From contig NZ_CP095481.1 of NCBI RefSeq assembly GCF_023023025.1, positions 3,844,001 through 3,908,000 on the forward strand: a DNA stretch of 64,000 nt. Reading direction: 5' to 3'. The notes beneath the pieces were generated by a model that saw only the letters and a program-made list of their open reading frames with translations, was not told the origin of the DNA and did not search any database. This DNA comes from Amycolatopsis sp. WQ 127309 (GTDB lineage Bacteria > Actinomycetota > Actinomycetes > Mycobacteriales > Pseudonocardiaceae). Shown here in pieces: positions 48,555-57,444 of this stretch (position 1 is its first letter; each line of letters starts with the position of its first letter). Position numbers and translations under genes: made by a program.

Positions 48555-50716
48555 GCACCCTGCTGACGTTGGCGGTCCTGCTGTCGATGGCCGCCGGGTG
48601 GCACGCGCTGAAGCGGCGGATCAAGGAAGGCCCACGCCGACCGGGCCGCCGCACCCCGAGCCGCAAGGCGACGATGTTCGCCGTCATGCTGGTCCTGGGC
48701 CTGCAGGCGATCGCGACGGCCCCAGCGGCGAGCGCGGCGGCGTGCGGTGAGGCGCCGAACCCGGAACGCCCGGGCGCGGGCATGGTCGGTGCCCTCGACC
48801 CGCCGGACGGCGTGCACGGTGAGGGTTTCAGCCCGTATCGGGCGTACGGCTACGCCGGCATGGTCTGGGACACGTTCGAAACCGACTGCGGCCCGCTGTC
48901 GGGGATCGGCTCGCCGAACTCGGCGATCGACACCTGGGCCGGCAACCAGCTGTTCAGCCTCGGCAAGAACATCGTCGGGGCGACCAACTCGCTGCACTAC
49001 ACGGTTCTGCAGGGCAGTCTGCTCAGCCCGCTCTACAACGCCGTCAAGGCGGGCGCGGACAAGATCTACAACAACATCTACGCCCAGTTGTTTGGCCTGG
49101 TCGCCTTGATCATGTCGATCATGATGTTCCGCAACATCTGGCGGGGCGACCTCGCGGCCGTGAGCAAACGTGCCCTCTACGGGCTCGCCGCGGTCTGGCT
49201 CGCCGCGTCTTCGCTGGCCCTGTTGCGGTACCTCGACCCGATCGACAACGCGATCGTGCAGACCACGACCAACATCCAGGCCGGCTTCGTCGACGCCGGG
49301 CCGCCGACGGCGCCGCCGCCGCAAGATCCGGCGCAGGGCCAGATCTCCTGCCAGAACAAGGGAACCACGGCCGGCCGGCCGACCTGGGACATCCTGCCGA
49401 CCGACCTGCACTGCCAGATCGTCTACGAGAACTGGCTGCGGGGCGAGTTCGGCTCCGCGACGGCACCACAGGCGCAGCAGTTCGGTGCCCCGTTGCTGGA
49501 CGCGCGTGCCTTCACCTGGGACCAGATCCAGAAGGGTGGCGACGGCGACGCCGGCCTCGTGGACGCGAAGAAGGCCGCTTACAAGGACATCTCCACGAAG
49601 CTCGGCCCCGCCACGGGGTACTTCACCGGCGAGGCCGGTGGCCGCACCGGTGCCGGGTTCCTTTCGCTCGGCCAGGCGCTCGTGTATTCGCTGTTCCAGC
49701 TGCTGGCCAAGGCATCCATCCTGCTCGCGCAGGTGCTGATCCGGCTGTTCGCCTTGACCGCCCCGTTGATCGGCTTGATCGCACTGCTCCAGCCGCAGGT
49801 TCTCCCCCGCGTGCTCAAGGTCGCCGGGGGAGTGGCGTTCAACCTGATCGTGCTCTCGGTACTCGCCGGCGTGCACATGCTGCTGCTCCAAGCGATCTTC
49901 GGTGCCGGGAACTCCCTCAACATGCTCACCCAGATGGTGCTCGCCGGGCTGATCACCGTCCTCTTGTTCATGGTCGGCCGCCCTGTCCGGCGGCTGTGGC
50001 AGATGGTCGAGATGTCCGTCAGCATGGTCGGCGCCGCCGTGCCGTCGCCGAGTGGCGGGATCTTCTCCCGGTTCCGGCGCAACAACAATGGCCCGACGCC
50101 GCAGGACGCGTTCTGGCAGAACGTGCGCGAGACCGACGACGTCGTCGACGGCGAGCAGCGCGGGCCGATGGGGGCGACCGTCGGTGGGGGGCGGTTCCGG
50201 CCGGAGGCGACGATCTTCGCCAACGCCCAGCGGCTCGACAACAACGGCACCAGTGCGTCCCGGCCGGCCGCGGCGTGGTCCGGCGCGTGGCCGGGGGCCA
50301 TCGGCGGTGGCTCGGCCGGTGCCCTGCCCTCGGGCGGCCGCCCGGGCTCTCCCGTGTACGGCCAGTACAACCCGGCCGGCGGTGACCCCGGCGAGTACGT
50401 CGTCGTCGGCGCCGGGGGGCGGCCGACCGTGCGGGGCGAGGAAAGCCGCCGCGTCGACACCTCGCCGGTGGCCGACCGGCGCTGGAACGACGAGCCCGAG
50501 CCCGTCGTCGTCCCTTCCGACCTGCGCACGCCCGAAGCCGACTTCAGCGGTTACACCCCGCCGGAAGCGCCGCGGGCTCCGGGAGTGCGGGCGACGCCGC
50601 GTCGCGTCGACCCCGAGGTCGTCGCGGGCAAGCCGGTCTTCGTGCTGTACCGGCCGTCGCGGGGCATCGAAGTCCGCGAGGAACCGCGTGACACCGACCA
50701 AGTGATGGGGCGGTGA
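48551..50716 (+). CDS. Polytopic membrane protein, VirB6/TrbL-like
   Basis: A 721-residue protein with two N-terminal hydrophobic segments (about 1-18 and 38-58, the second ending ASAAAC like a signal sequence) and an extracytoplasmic loop with three cysteines. Clusters of transmembrane helices follow near 175-225 and 375-470 (LALLRYL, LIRLFALTAPLIGLIALLQ). A ~230-residue low-complexity tail ends the protein. VirB6/TrbL proteins form the inner-membrane channel of type IV systems and have this layout. The ATG overlaps the preceding small frame. Family by architecture and position. Confidence 0.7.
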   Translation: MSTLLTLAVLLSMAAGWHALKRRIKEGPRRPGRRTPSRKATMFAVMLVLGLQAIATAPAASAAACGEAPNPERPGAGMVGALDPPDGVHGEGFSPYRAYGYAGMVWDTFETDCGPLSGIGSPNSAIDTWAGNQLFSLGKNIVGATNSLHYTVLQGSLLSPLYNAVKAGADKIYNNIYAQLFGLVALIMSIMMFRNIWRGDLAAVSKRALYGLAAVWLAASSLALLRYLDPIDNAIVQTTTNIQAGFVDAGPPTAPPPQDPAQGQISCQNKGTTAGRPTWDILPTDLHCQIVYENWLRGEFGSATAPQAQQFGAPLLDARAFTWDQIQKGGDGDAGLVDAKKAAYKDISTKLGPATGYFTGEAGGRTGAGFLSLGQALVYSLFQLLAKASILLAQVLIRLFALTAPLIGLIALLQPQVLPRVLKVAGGVAFNLIVLSVLAGVHMLLLQAIFGAGNSLNMLTQMVLAGLITVLLFMVGRPVRRLWQMVEMSVSMVGAAVPSPSGGIFSRFRRNNNGPTPQDAFWQNVRETDDVVDGEQRGPMGATVGGGRFRPEATIFANAQRLDNNGTSASRPAAAWSGAWPGAIGGGSAGALPSGGRPGSPVYGQYNPAGGDPGEYVVVGAGGRPTVRGEESRRVDTSPVADRRWNDEPEPVVVPSDLRTPEADFSGYTPPEAPRAPGVRATPRRVDPEVVAGKPVFVLYRPSRGIEVREEPRDTDQVMGR

Positions 50717-50719
50717 CGG

Positions 50720-51325
50720 ATGCCGATCCGGACCAACCGCGGCCGCGCCGCGGTCTACCGCCGCCTGTGGGGCTTTCCGCTGCGCTCGCCGCGCCACCTC
50801 ATCGGGACGCTGGTGTTCCTGGCCATCCTGGTCACCGTGCTCGGCATCGTGGTGCCCAAGGTGATGGGCAAGCAGCCGGCCAAGGCGTCGCCGCTCGCCC
50901 CCGGCACGACCACCACGTCGGTCACGGCGACGCAGCCGGGCGTCGCCGCTTCGGTGCCGACGTCCAACCTGCCGACGCGCCTGTCCCAGCCGCTGGTCAC
51001 CCCGACGACGGCGGCGCCGAACGGGGACGCCGTCCGCGTCGCGAAGGAATGGGCAGCGGCCTGGGTGAACCACCCGGCGGGCATCACGTCGGCGCAGTGG
51101 CTGGAGCAGCTGAAGCCCTTCACGACCGAGGAGTACCTGCCGGTGATGTCGTCGGTCGACCCGGCGAACGTCCCGGCCACGAAGGTCACCGGTGAGCCGA
51201 CGGTCGGCACGTCCTACACCAGCTCGGTGCAGCTGACGATCCCCACGGACGGGCCGAAGCTCAGCATCACGGTCGTGAGCACCAACGCGGGCTGGCGGGT
51301 CGCCGACTACGACCAGGCGAGCTGA
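50720..51325 (+). CDS. Single-pass protein with NTF2-like domain, VirB8-like
   Basis: A 201-residue protein: a basic cytoplasmic N-terminus, one transmembrane helix (about 27-48), a Pro/Thr/Ser linker and an extracytoplasmic domain (about 105-200). That domain opens AVRVAKEWAAAW and ends with strands like SITVVSTNAGWRVADY, typical of NTF2-like folds. VirB8 and its Gram-positive relatives (TcpC, TraM) are exactly this: one helix plus NTF2-like domain. Three bases separate it from the VirB6-like stop; the P60 gene starts two bases after its own stop. Confidence 0.7.
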   Translation: MPIRTNRGRAAVYRRLWGFPLRSPRHLIGTLVFLAILVTVLGIVVPKVMGKQPAKASPLAPGTTTTSVTATQPGVAASVPTSNLPTRLSQPLVTPTTAAPNGDAVRVAKEWAAAWVNHPAGITSAQWLEQLKPFTTEEYLPVMSSVDPANVPATKVTGEPTVGTSYTSSVQLTIPTDGPKLSITVVSTNAGWRVADYDQAS

Positions 51326-51327
51326 CC

Positions 51328-52329
51328 GTGCGGCGGCTGGGGCTGTGGCTGGGACTGGTCGTGTTCGTCGCGATCGGCGCCCTCATCGTCACCGCCGTCG
51401 CCGCCAAGGTCGTCATCGACAACCAGCAGGCGCAGGCCCGGGGCGTCTCCCTGACCAGCTGCGACGCCTCGGTCGGCCCGACCCAGCCCGGTGAGGGCGA
51501 GCGCGGCACGGTCGACGCGTCGAACCTGGACGACGAGCAGCGCGGCACGGTCGCGCTGATCGTTTCGATCGGCAAGCAGCGGTCGCTCGCGCCGCGGGCC
51601 TGGCAGGTCGCGATCCAGGCCGGCATGACCGAGTCGGGGCTGCACAACCTGACCTACGGCGACCGCGACTCCCTCGGCATCTTCCAGATGCGCCCGTCGA
51701 TGGGCTGGGGCACGTACGCGCAGGTCACCGACCCGACGTACGAGGTCAACAAGTTCTTCGACGTCCTGCTGGCGGTGCCGGACTGGGAGAACATGCGCCC
51801 GGGGGACGCCGCGCAGCGGGTCGAGCGCTCGGGGTTCCCGGACCGCTACCACAAGTGGGAGCCGATGGCGGCGACGCTGGTGGAGAACGTCGGCCAAGTC
51901 GTCGACGTCGTCGCCTGCGGCACCGGGCTGGGCCAGCTGCTGCCGCCGAGCCAGGCCGCCGCGAAGGCGATCAGTTTCGCGCTGGGTGAGCAGGGGAAGC
52001 CGTATGTGTGGGGCGCCACAGGGCCCGGCTCGTACGACTGTTCGGGTCTGATGCTGCGGGCCTACGAGTCGGCCGGGATCATCCTGCCGCGCGTCTCGCG
52101 TGATCAGTACCACGCGGGCGCGATGCTGCCGGTGCGTGAGGCGCAGCCCGGTGACCTGCTGTTCCTCGCGAACAATCCGGCGGATCCCAACACGATCCAC
52201 CACGTGATGATGTACCTCGGTGACGGCAAGGTCGTCGAGGCCCAGCAGACCGGTGTCCCGGTGCACACACGGGCGTTCTCGTTCGATGAGGCCGAAGTGG
52301 TGCCGCAGGCGGTCCGGCCCGGCGTTTAG
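51328..52329 (+). CDS. Lytic transglycosylase-like plus NlpC/P60 peptidoglycan hydrolase, VirB1-like
   Basis: A 333-residue, exported, membrane-anchored wall hydrolase. The N-terminal helix (about 4-28) is an anchor or signal. Residues ~70-190 resemble a lysozyme-like domain (GMTESGLHNLTYGDRDSLGI, FQMRPSMGWG) with a Glu near 102. Residues ~205-330 are an NlpC/P60 endopeptidase with catalytic Cys238 in DCSGLM and His near 291 in IHHVMMYLG. In secretion clusters such proteins (VirB1, TcpG) open the wall. GTG start two bases after the VirB8-like stop. Confidence 0.88.
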   Translation: MRRLGLWLGLVVFVAIGALIVTAVAAKVVIDNQQAQARGVSLTSCDASVGPTQPGEGERGTVDASNLDDEQRGTVALIVSIGKQRSLAPRAWQVAIQAGMTESGLHNLTYGDRDSLGIFQMRPSMGWGTYAQVTDPTYEVNKFFDVLLAVPDWENMRPGDAAQRVERSGFPDRYHKWEPMAATLVENVGQVVDVVACGTGLGQLLPPSQAAAKAISFALGEQGKPYVWGATGPGSYDCSGLMLRAYESAGIILPRVSRDQYHAGAMLPVREAQPGDLLFLANNPADPNTIHHVMMYLGDGKVVEAQQTGVPVHTRAFSFDEAEVVPQAVRPGV

Positions 52330-52448
52330 CATGGGTTAAAGCCCCTTGACACGAGCGGGCCGGCGGATGGGCCGACAACGGAACCGATTCACCCGACGTC
52401 GCGGCGCCTCCACCAGCAGGTGGCCGCGTACTGGCAGAGGATGAGCAC

Positions 52449-55400
52449 GTGGGACGGAAATTCGGCAAGCGAGGCAAGCCCGGCGGTCCCCAGGACCCCG
52501 CGTCGCTGTTCGGCGCGCCCCAGCCGCCGCGGCAGTCGGCTCGCCCCGCCTCCAGCACCCCGCTGGCCGACCAGCTGAGCGTCGGCTACCCCGGCGTCGA
52601 CGCGGGGTACGTCGTGTTGCCCCGGTCGCTGGCCGAGGGGATGTCGCTGCCGTGGCAGCAGCAGATGGCGGCGCTGCTGGCCCAGTTCCACGCCGAGAAC
52701 GCGCGCCTGGCGTGGCCGATCTACCGGGTGGTCCCGTCCCGCTACGAAAAGCTGGGTGACCTGGACGAGGAGCAGCTGGCGGAGGCGGGCTACCTGGTCG
52801 AGATGGACGCCGACGGCGAGATGGTCTACCGCGAGCGCAGCGGCCGCAAGGTGGAAGACCCGATGAACACGACGGTCCTGGTGTCGAGCCTGGACCCGAT
52901 CCCCAAGCCGGCGGCGCGACCTCAGGCTCCGCCACCGGGAGCACCACCGCCGCCTGGGCAAGCGCCGGCGGCGATGAACATCGGCCCCGCACCGGTGTGG
53001 CGCACGATGCCGCACGGCCAGCCGGGACAGCCGGCGACGTCGGGACAGCCCGTGTCCTCGGGGCAGCCTGGTCCTGCGGTTTCTTCGGGCCAGTCGGCAC
53101 CTGCTGTTCCCCAGGCCTCCTCGGGCCAGTCGGTTCCTTCTGGCCAGGCGGCTCCGTCGGTTCCCCTAGCTCCCCAGGCCGCTCAGACCCCCTCGGCTCA
53201 GGCGGCTCCTTCTGGTCAAGCAGCTCCTTCGGTTCCTTCAGCTGCCCAGGCCCCCTCGATGCCCGCGGCTCCGTCGGTTCCGGAGTACCAGCCGGGGCGT
53301 CCGGCGGGCGTCGAGACGCCCGCTGAGCCACGGCCGGGAGCGGCGAGCCGTCCGGCGGGGTTCGCCGAGTCGCGGCCGGAAGGGCCGGGCCGGGCCGAGC
53401 CCGAGCCGCCCGCGGGGTCCGGGGCGTCGATCACGGGCCCGTCGTGGGGCCACATGGAGGACGCGTCGCCGAGCCGCCACCGCCCGGAACCCCCGCCGAG
53501 CTGGGAGCACCGCGCCCCGGAGCCGGAGTGGTCGGTAACCGCGGAGGCGGACCTCCCGAGCCCGGTGGCCCCCCATCAGACGGCTCGCCACGCGGCCCCG
53601 GAGACATCCGAGCCCGCCGGCCCACTACCGCCGTACGTGGGCGAGTCACGGCATGCACCCCCAGCCGAGCAGCTCGAGGTGCCGACAGCGTCCGCGCGGC
53701 CTGAAGGCGCCCAGCCGGAGATGCCCGCGGTGAAGTCACCGGCAGCCCCCATCCAGTCGGATCTCCGCCCGCCGGAAGCGGCTCAGCCAAACCTCCCCGC
53801 GGAGGATCACCACCCGGAGCCTCCCGCCGAGTCGGCCCCGAGCGAGCCGGCACTGGCCGACCAGCCCGTCCCGGAGCCGGCAGGCGCCGCACAGTCCGGC
53901 GAGTTCCACCCGGAGCCCTCGGCTGTCCCAGCGACGAGCGAGTCCGCGCGACCCGAGGCCGATCCGAAGTTGGAGTCACCGGTCGAACCGGCGCCTCTCA
54001 CCAGGGAGCCGGAACCGACGCCGGAGCCCGAAGCGCCGGTCACCGAGTTTCAGGCCGAACCAACGCCGGAGCCTGAAGCTCCCACGGGGGAGTTCCAGGC
54101 AGAGGCAGCATCGCAACCCGAAGCTGCCGCCACGGAGTTCCGGGCGGAACCGGCGCCGGAATCCGAGGCGCCCGCTGCGGAGTTCGGCGCAGAATCGGCG
54201 CCGGATCGCGAGGCCCCTGTCGCGGAGTTCCGAACCGAACCGGCACCGGTACGCGAGGCTGCCACGGAGTTCGATGCGGAGCGTGCGTCGGAACTTGAGG
54301 CTCCCGCTGCGGAGTTCCGCGCAGAATCGGCGCCGCAGTCTGACGTTCCTGTCGTGGAGTTCCAGGCGGAACCGGCGCCGGAATCTGAGGCGCCCGCTGC
54401 GGAGTTCCAGACAGAGGTGGCAACGCAACCCGAAGCTCCCGCTGCGGAGTTCGAGGCGGCACCGGCGCAGCAACCTGAACCTGCTGCGGAGTTCCGGACA
54501 GAACCTGCGTCGCAGCCTGAAGCGGCCGCTGAAGAGGCGCAGGCAGAACAGGCCCCCGCGCCCGAGGTGACGGCCCAGCCTGTGGCGTCCGAGCCCGTGG
54601 TGCCGGTGGGGTCGTCCGCTCAGCAGGGTGATGAGTCTCGGTCGCTGCCTGTCGAGCAGACGACACAACCCGACCAGTCCGCCGAGCCACCTACGGTCAC
54701 GCAGGCCGACTCGTATTCCGGTGTGCCCGTCGCGGAGCCTGGCCAGTCCGTGCCGGAACCTGGCCGGCCCGTCGAGTCGACGACGGTCGGGGAGGGCGCG
54801 TCGGTCTCGCGGTCTGAGGCACCCGTTGTGGAGCCCGCCGGGCCGGCGACAGTCCCTGATGCCGATCCGGCGTCGTACTCGGACGCGGCCGTTGCGGAGG
54901 CTCCTCCGCAGCGACCAGAGCCGTCTGACTCGCAGCTGCCGCAATCCGAAGAGCCACAGGCTGCTCCGGGGGTCGATTTGCCGACCTCGCTCGCCGGCGA
55001 GTCCGCTCGGCGGCTTCCCGAGGAGGCTGCGGTGCCGCCTGCCTCGCCCGATCAGCCCGTGACATCGCCGGCTGGTTGGCGACCTGGTCAGCCCGTTGTT
55101 CCGCCGGCTGCACCGCAGGCTTGGCAGCCCGGCGCACCCACCGGCCCCGGCTCGCCACAGCCCGGCGGCCTCGTGGTGCCGCACCCGGTGCCTGAGGCCG
55201 GTCCGCAGCCTGGGGGACCTTCGCCGCAGCACGGCCATTCCGCTGTACCGCCGGCCGCGGCGTCTTTGCCGCAGCCGGTTCAGCCTGCGGCGCCGCAGGG
55301 GGTTCAGCCTGTCGCGCCGCCTCCTGGTCCGCAGCCCGGCCAGCCTCAGCAGCAGTCAAGTCCGGCCGTGCTTCCGACCGCTCAGCAGCAGCCCAACCAG

Positions 55401-56168
55401 GCCGCACCGCAGCTCGGCCAGCCTCAGCAGCACTCCATCCAGGCCTCGCCGCCGCTCGGTCAGCCGCAGCCGACGCAGGCCGGGCCGCAGCCCGCTCAAC
55501 CTCAGCCGAACCAGGCCGCGACCCAAGCAGGTCAGCCCCAGCCGCCAGCGGTTCAGCCTCAGCCGCCGACAAGCCAACCCCAGCCGCCGACGGGCCTGTC
55601 CCAGCTGCCAGCAGTCCAACCTCAGCCGCCTACGGGCCAACCCCAGCCGCCAGCTGGCCAACCCCAGCCGCCGACGGGCCAGTCCCGGCTGCCAGCAGTC
55701 CAACCTCAGCCGCCTACGGGCCAACCCCAGCCGCCTACGGGCCAACCTCAGCCGCCGACAAGCCAACCCCAGCCGCCTACGGGCCAACCCCAGCCGCCCC
55801 AGCAGTGGGGTCCTGGGCCAGTCACCGGCCCCACTCGCAGCCAGCCCGCCAAGCCCGTCTTCCCCGGTCCGGAATCGACCCCTCAGCCCTTCCCGGCCCG
55901 GCACGCCGCCCCGGTGCGGCCCGTCTTCCCGGGGCCGAACTCCACGCCGCCGCCTAATCCGCAGGCTCCGCCCGTCTTTCCCGGGCGGGAGCCCCAGCCC
56001 CTTCCGCAGCCGAGCGCGCAGGACGCCGACACTCCTCCGCGCGGGACCGCCATGCCCTCGCGTGGCTGGTTCGACGAGATCGGTGAGCAGCCCGCCGACC
56101 CCGAGGAACCTCAGGAGTTCGGGCCCACCGGGCTGCCGACCGAGATCCCCTACCGGTACAAGCGCTGA
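52449..56168 (+). CDS. Giant repeat-rich protein with conserved N-terminal domain
   Basis: A 1239-residue protein. Residues ~35-150 form a compact, conserved-looking domain ([57 protein letters not shown]). The remaining ~1080 residues are low complexity. They are Ala/Pro/Glu-rich first, with eleven 14-15-residue EF-headed repeats (533-695), then Gln/Pro-rich with QPQPPTG repeats near the end. No signal peptide or membrane helix is seen, so it is probably cytoplasmic. GTG start with GAGG upstream. Placement downstream of the wall hydrolase suggests a scaffold or substrate of the cluster; function unknown. Confidence 0.75.
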   Translation: MGRKFGKRGKPGGPQDPASLFGAPQPPRQSARPASSTPLADQLSVGYPGVDAGYVVLPRSLAEGMSLPWQQQMAALLAQFHAENARLAWPIYRVVPSRYEKLGDLDEEQLAEAGYLVEMDADGEMVYRERSGRKVEDPMNTTVLVSSLDPIPKPAARPQAPPPGAPPPPGQAPAAMNIGPAPVWRTMPHGQPGQPATSGQPVSSGQPGPAVSSGQSAPAVPQASSGQSVPSGQAAPSVPLAPQAAQTPSAQAAPSGQAAPSVPSAAQAPSMPAAPSVPEYQPGRPAGVETPAEPRPGAASRPAGFAESRPEGPGRAEPEPPAGSGASITGPSWGHMEDASPSRHRPEPPPSWEHRAPEPEWSVTAEADLPSPVAPHQTARHAAPETSEPAGPLPPYVGESRHAPPAEQLEVPTASARPEGAQPEMPAVKSPAAPIQSDLRPPEAAQPNLPAEDHHPEPPAESAPSEPALADQPVPEPAGAAQSGEFHPEPSAVPATSESARPEADPKLESPVEPAPLTREPEPTPEPEAPVTEFQAEPTPEPEAPTGEFQAEAASQPEAAATEFRAEPAPESEAPAAEFGAESAPDREAPVAEFRTEPAPVREAATEFDAERASELEAPAAEFRAESAPQSDVPVVEFQAEPAPESEAPAAEFQTEVATQPEAPAAEFEAAPAQQPEPAAEFRTEPASQPEAAAEEAQAEQAPAPEVTAQPVASEPVVPVGSSAQQGDESRSLPVEQTTQPDQSAEPPTVTQADSYSGVPVAEPGQSVPEPGRPVESTTVGEGASVSRSEAPVVEPAGPATVPDADPASYSDAAVAEAPPQRPEPSDSQLPQSEEPQAAPGVDLPTSLAGESARRLPEEAAVPPASPDQPVTSPAGWRPGQPVVPPAAPQAWQPGAPTGPGSPQPGGLVVPHPVPEAGPQPGGPSPQHGHSAVPPAAASLPQPVQPAAPQGVQPVAPPPGPQPGQPQQQSSPAVLPTAQQQPNQAAPQLGQPQQHSIQASPPLGQPQPTQAGPQPAQPQPNQAATQAGQPQPPAVQPQPPTSQPQPPTGLSQLPAVQPQPPTGQPQPPAGQPQPPTGQSRLPAVQPQPPTGQPQPPTGQPQPPTSQPQPPTGQPQPPQQWGPGPVTGPTRSQPAKPVFPGPESTPQPFPARHAAPVRPVFPGPNSTPPPNPQAPPVFPGREPQPLPQPSAQDADTPPRGTAMPSRGWFDEIGEQPADPEEPQEFGPTGLPTEIPYRYKR
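54045..54533 (+). repeat. Eleven 42-45 bp in-frame repeats (EF-headed units)
   Basis: Consecutive protein units of 14 or 15 residues each begin with Glu-Phe and follow EFxAEPAPxxEAPAA, residues 533-695 of the giant protein. DNA copies diverge at many third and some first positions, so it is an old expansion. A regular acidic-aromatic spacing suggests a repeated binding module or extended rod. Confidence 0.8.
55533..55803 (+). repeat. QPQPPTG-type short tandem repeats
   Basis: A run of 7-residue units ([21 protein letters not shown] and relatives) in the C-terminal part of the giant protein. Underlying 21-base DNA units are much more alike than in the EF repeats, with nearly identical copies at 55615-55710 and 55695-55790, indicating recent slippage. 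Sequence and assembly errors are easy here. Confidence 0.75.
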
Positions 56169-56200
56169 CAGACTCGCCCCGGGATGCCAGGCTTGGGGAC

Positions 56201-56386
56201 ATGGCGAAAGACGCGAACCCGGACCCTGGCTGGTACTACAACACCCGCACCAACCAGGTCGAGCACCTCGAACGCTCCCGCGGCGTCGACCTGCTCGGCC
56301 CGTACCCCGATGAGGCCACCGCCCGCCGCGCGCTCGACATCGCGCGGGAACGGACCCGGCAGGCCGACGCCGAAGACGCCGACTAG
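56201..56386 (+). CDS. Small SPOR-like protein
   Basis: A 61-residue protein: PGWYYNTRTNQVEHLERSRG then LLGPYPDEATARRALDIA, a short aromatic-rich beta-alpha unit like the half-size SPOR-like proteins common in actinobacteria. Function unknown; SPOR domains bind denuded peptidoglycan, but this protein has no signal peptide. It lies 32 bases after the giant gene. Its stop shares the tetranucleotide CTAG with the stop of the convergent ATPase gene. Confidence 0.75.
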   Translation: MAKDANPDPGWYYNTRTNQVEHLERSRGVDLLGPYPDEATARRALDIARERTRQADAEDAD

Positions 56387-57327
56387 ACCGTCACCTGCGG
56401 GCCCAGCACGAACTCGGGGTCCACTTGGGAGACGAGGTCGGCGCCCGCCCACGCCTTGGCGTTGCGCAGGTGGAATTCGACGGCTTGACGCTGGTAGCGC
56501 GCCCAGTCGCGCTGCTCGGCGTCGACCGCCGCCTGCATCGCGCACAGCGTCGACAGGTTGCGCGGCTCCAGCTCGCCGATCGGGCGGGTCGCGCCGCGCT
56601 CGGCCGCGCGCACGTGGCCCGAAGCCGACATCCAGCCCAGCAGCGCCCCGCCGACCTGCTCCTGCAGGAACTCGACGTCCTCGTCGTCGGTCACCTTGTT
56701 CCCGACCACCACGAGCCGCACGCCGAAGTCGCGTGCGTGGTCGGCGTACTGCCGGTAGACGCCCACGCTGCGCACCGTCGGCTCGCACACCAGGAACGTC
56801 ACGTCGAACCGCGTGAACAGCCCCGACGCGAAGGCGTCGGCCCCCGCGGTCATGTCCATCACGACGTACTCGCCGTCGACGTCGACCAGGTGGTTCAGCA
56901 GCAGCTCCGCCGCGCCGACCTTCGAGTGGTAGCACTTGACGCCGAGGTCGTCCTCGTCGAACTGCCCGGTCACGCCGAGGCGCACGCCGCCCAGCTGCCG
57001 GAAGCACGTGTCGAACACCGGGTTGTCCTCGAACGGCCTGACCAGCCGCGACCCGCGCCCCGGTGGCGTCGTCTTGATCATCGACGCGGCATCCGGGATG
57101 CGCGGGTTGTCGCCGCGCAGGTAGTCCTTGATCAGGGTCATGTTGTCGCCGAGCGTCGGCCAGGCGAGTGCTTCCTCCTCGGTCGCGCCGAGCGCCACCG
57201 CGAGGTGCTGGTTGATGTCGGCGTCGATGGCCAGCACCGGCTTGCCGGCGGCGGCGAGGTACGCGACGAACAACGACGACAGCGTGGTCTTGCCGCTCCC
57301 GCCCTTGCCGACGAACGCGATCTTCAC
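56383..57327 (-). CDS. CooC/MinD-type P-loop ATPase
   Basis: A 314-residue SIMIBI-class ATPase with a deviant Walker A loop (VGKGGSGKTTL, both signature lysines) at the N-terminus. AIDADINQHLAVALG follows, then VVMDMTAGADAFASGL, the DxxxG-like switch II. CooC, ArsA and MinD relatives dimerise on ATP and move metals, proteins or septum factors. No CO dehydrogenase or nickel enzyme is nearby. It is convergent with the secretion-like cluster, so a partition-like role for that cluster is possible but unproved. The GGAAGG ribosome site lies before the ATG. Confidence 0.85.
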   Translation of the reverse strand: MKIAFVGKGGSGKTTLSSLFVAYLAAAGKPVLAIDADINQHLAVALGATEEEALAWPTLGDNMTLIKDYLRGDNPRIPDAASMIKTTPPGRGSRLVRPFEDNPVFDTCFRQLGGVRLGVTGQFDEDDLGVKCYHSKVGAAELLLNHLVDVDGEYVVMDMTAGADAFASGLFTRFDVTFLVCEPTVRSVGVYRQYADHARDFGVRLVVVGNKVTDDEDVEFLQEQVGGALLGWMSASGHVRAAERGATRPIGELEPRNLSTLCAMQAAVDAEQRDWARYQRQAVEFHLRNAKAWAGADLVSQVDPEFVLGPQVTV

Positions 57328-57444
57328 GGTCGAGACCCTTCCTGGGAATGAAGACGGTTTTCATTACTGACGCGATCAACGTACACCCGACCGGCCCGCG
57401 CCCGATCGGGCGATCATCGGCCTTTCGCGGGTTAGGGTTGGGGG

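Noticed and set aside
45400..48783. Minus-strand frame of 1127 codons opposite the VirB4-like gene
   Set aside because: Antisense shadow; the plus strand has Walker A and B motifs, ribosome site and operon context.
48056..51073. Minus-strand frame of 1005 codons
   Set aside because: Antisense to the VirB6-like and VirB8-like genes; composition typical of a shadow frame.
52346..52351. TTGACA as a promoter for the giant gene
   Set aside because: No -10 box at a sensible distance; read-through from the upstream operon is as likely.
55533..55803. Regular 21-base repeats considered as a CRISPR array
   Set aside because: Units are in-frame protein repeats without unique spacers, and no cas genes exist in the window.
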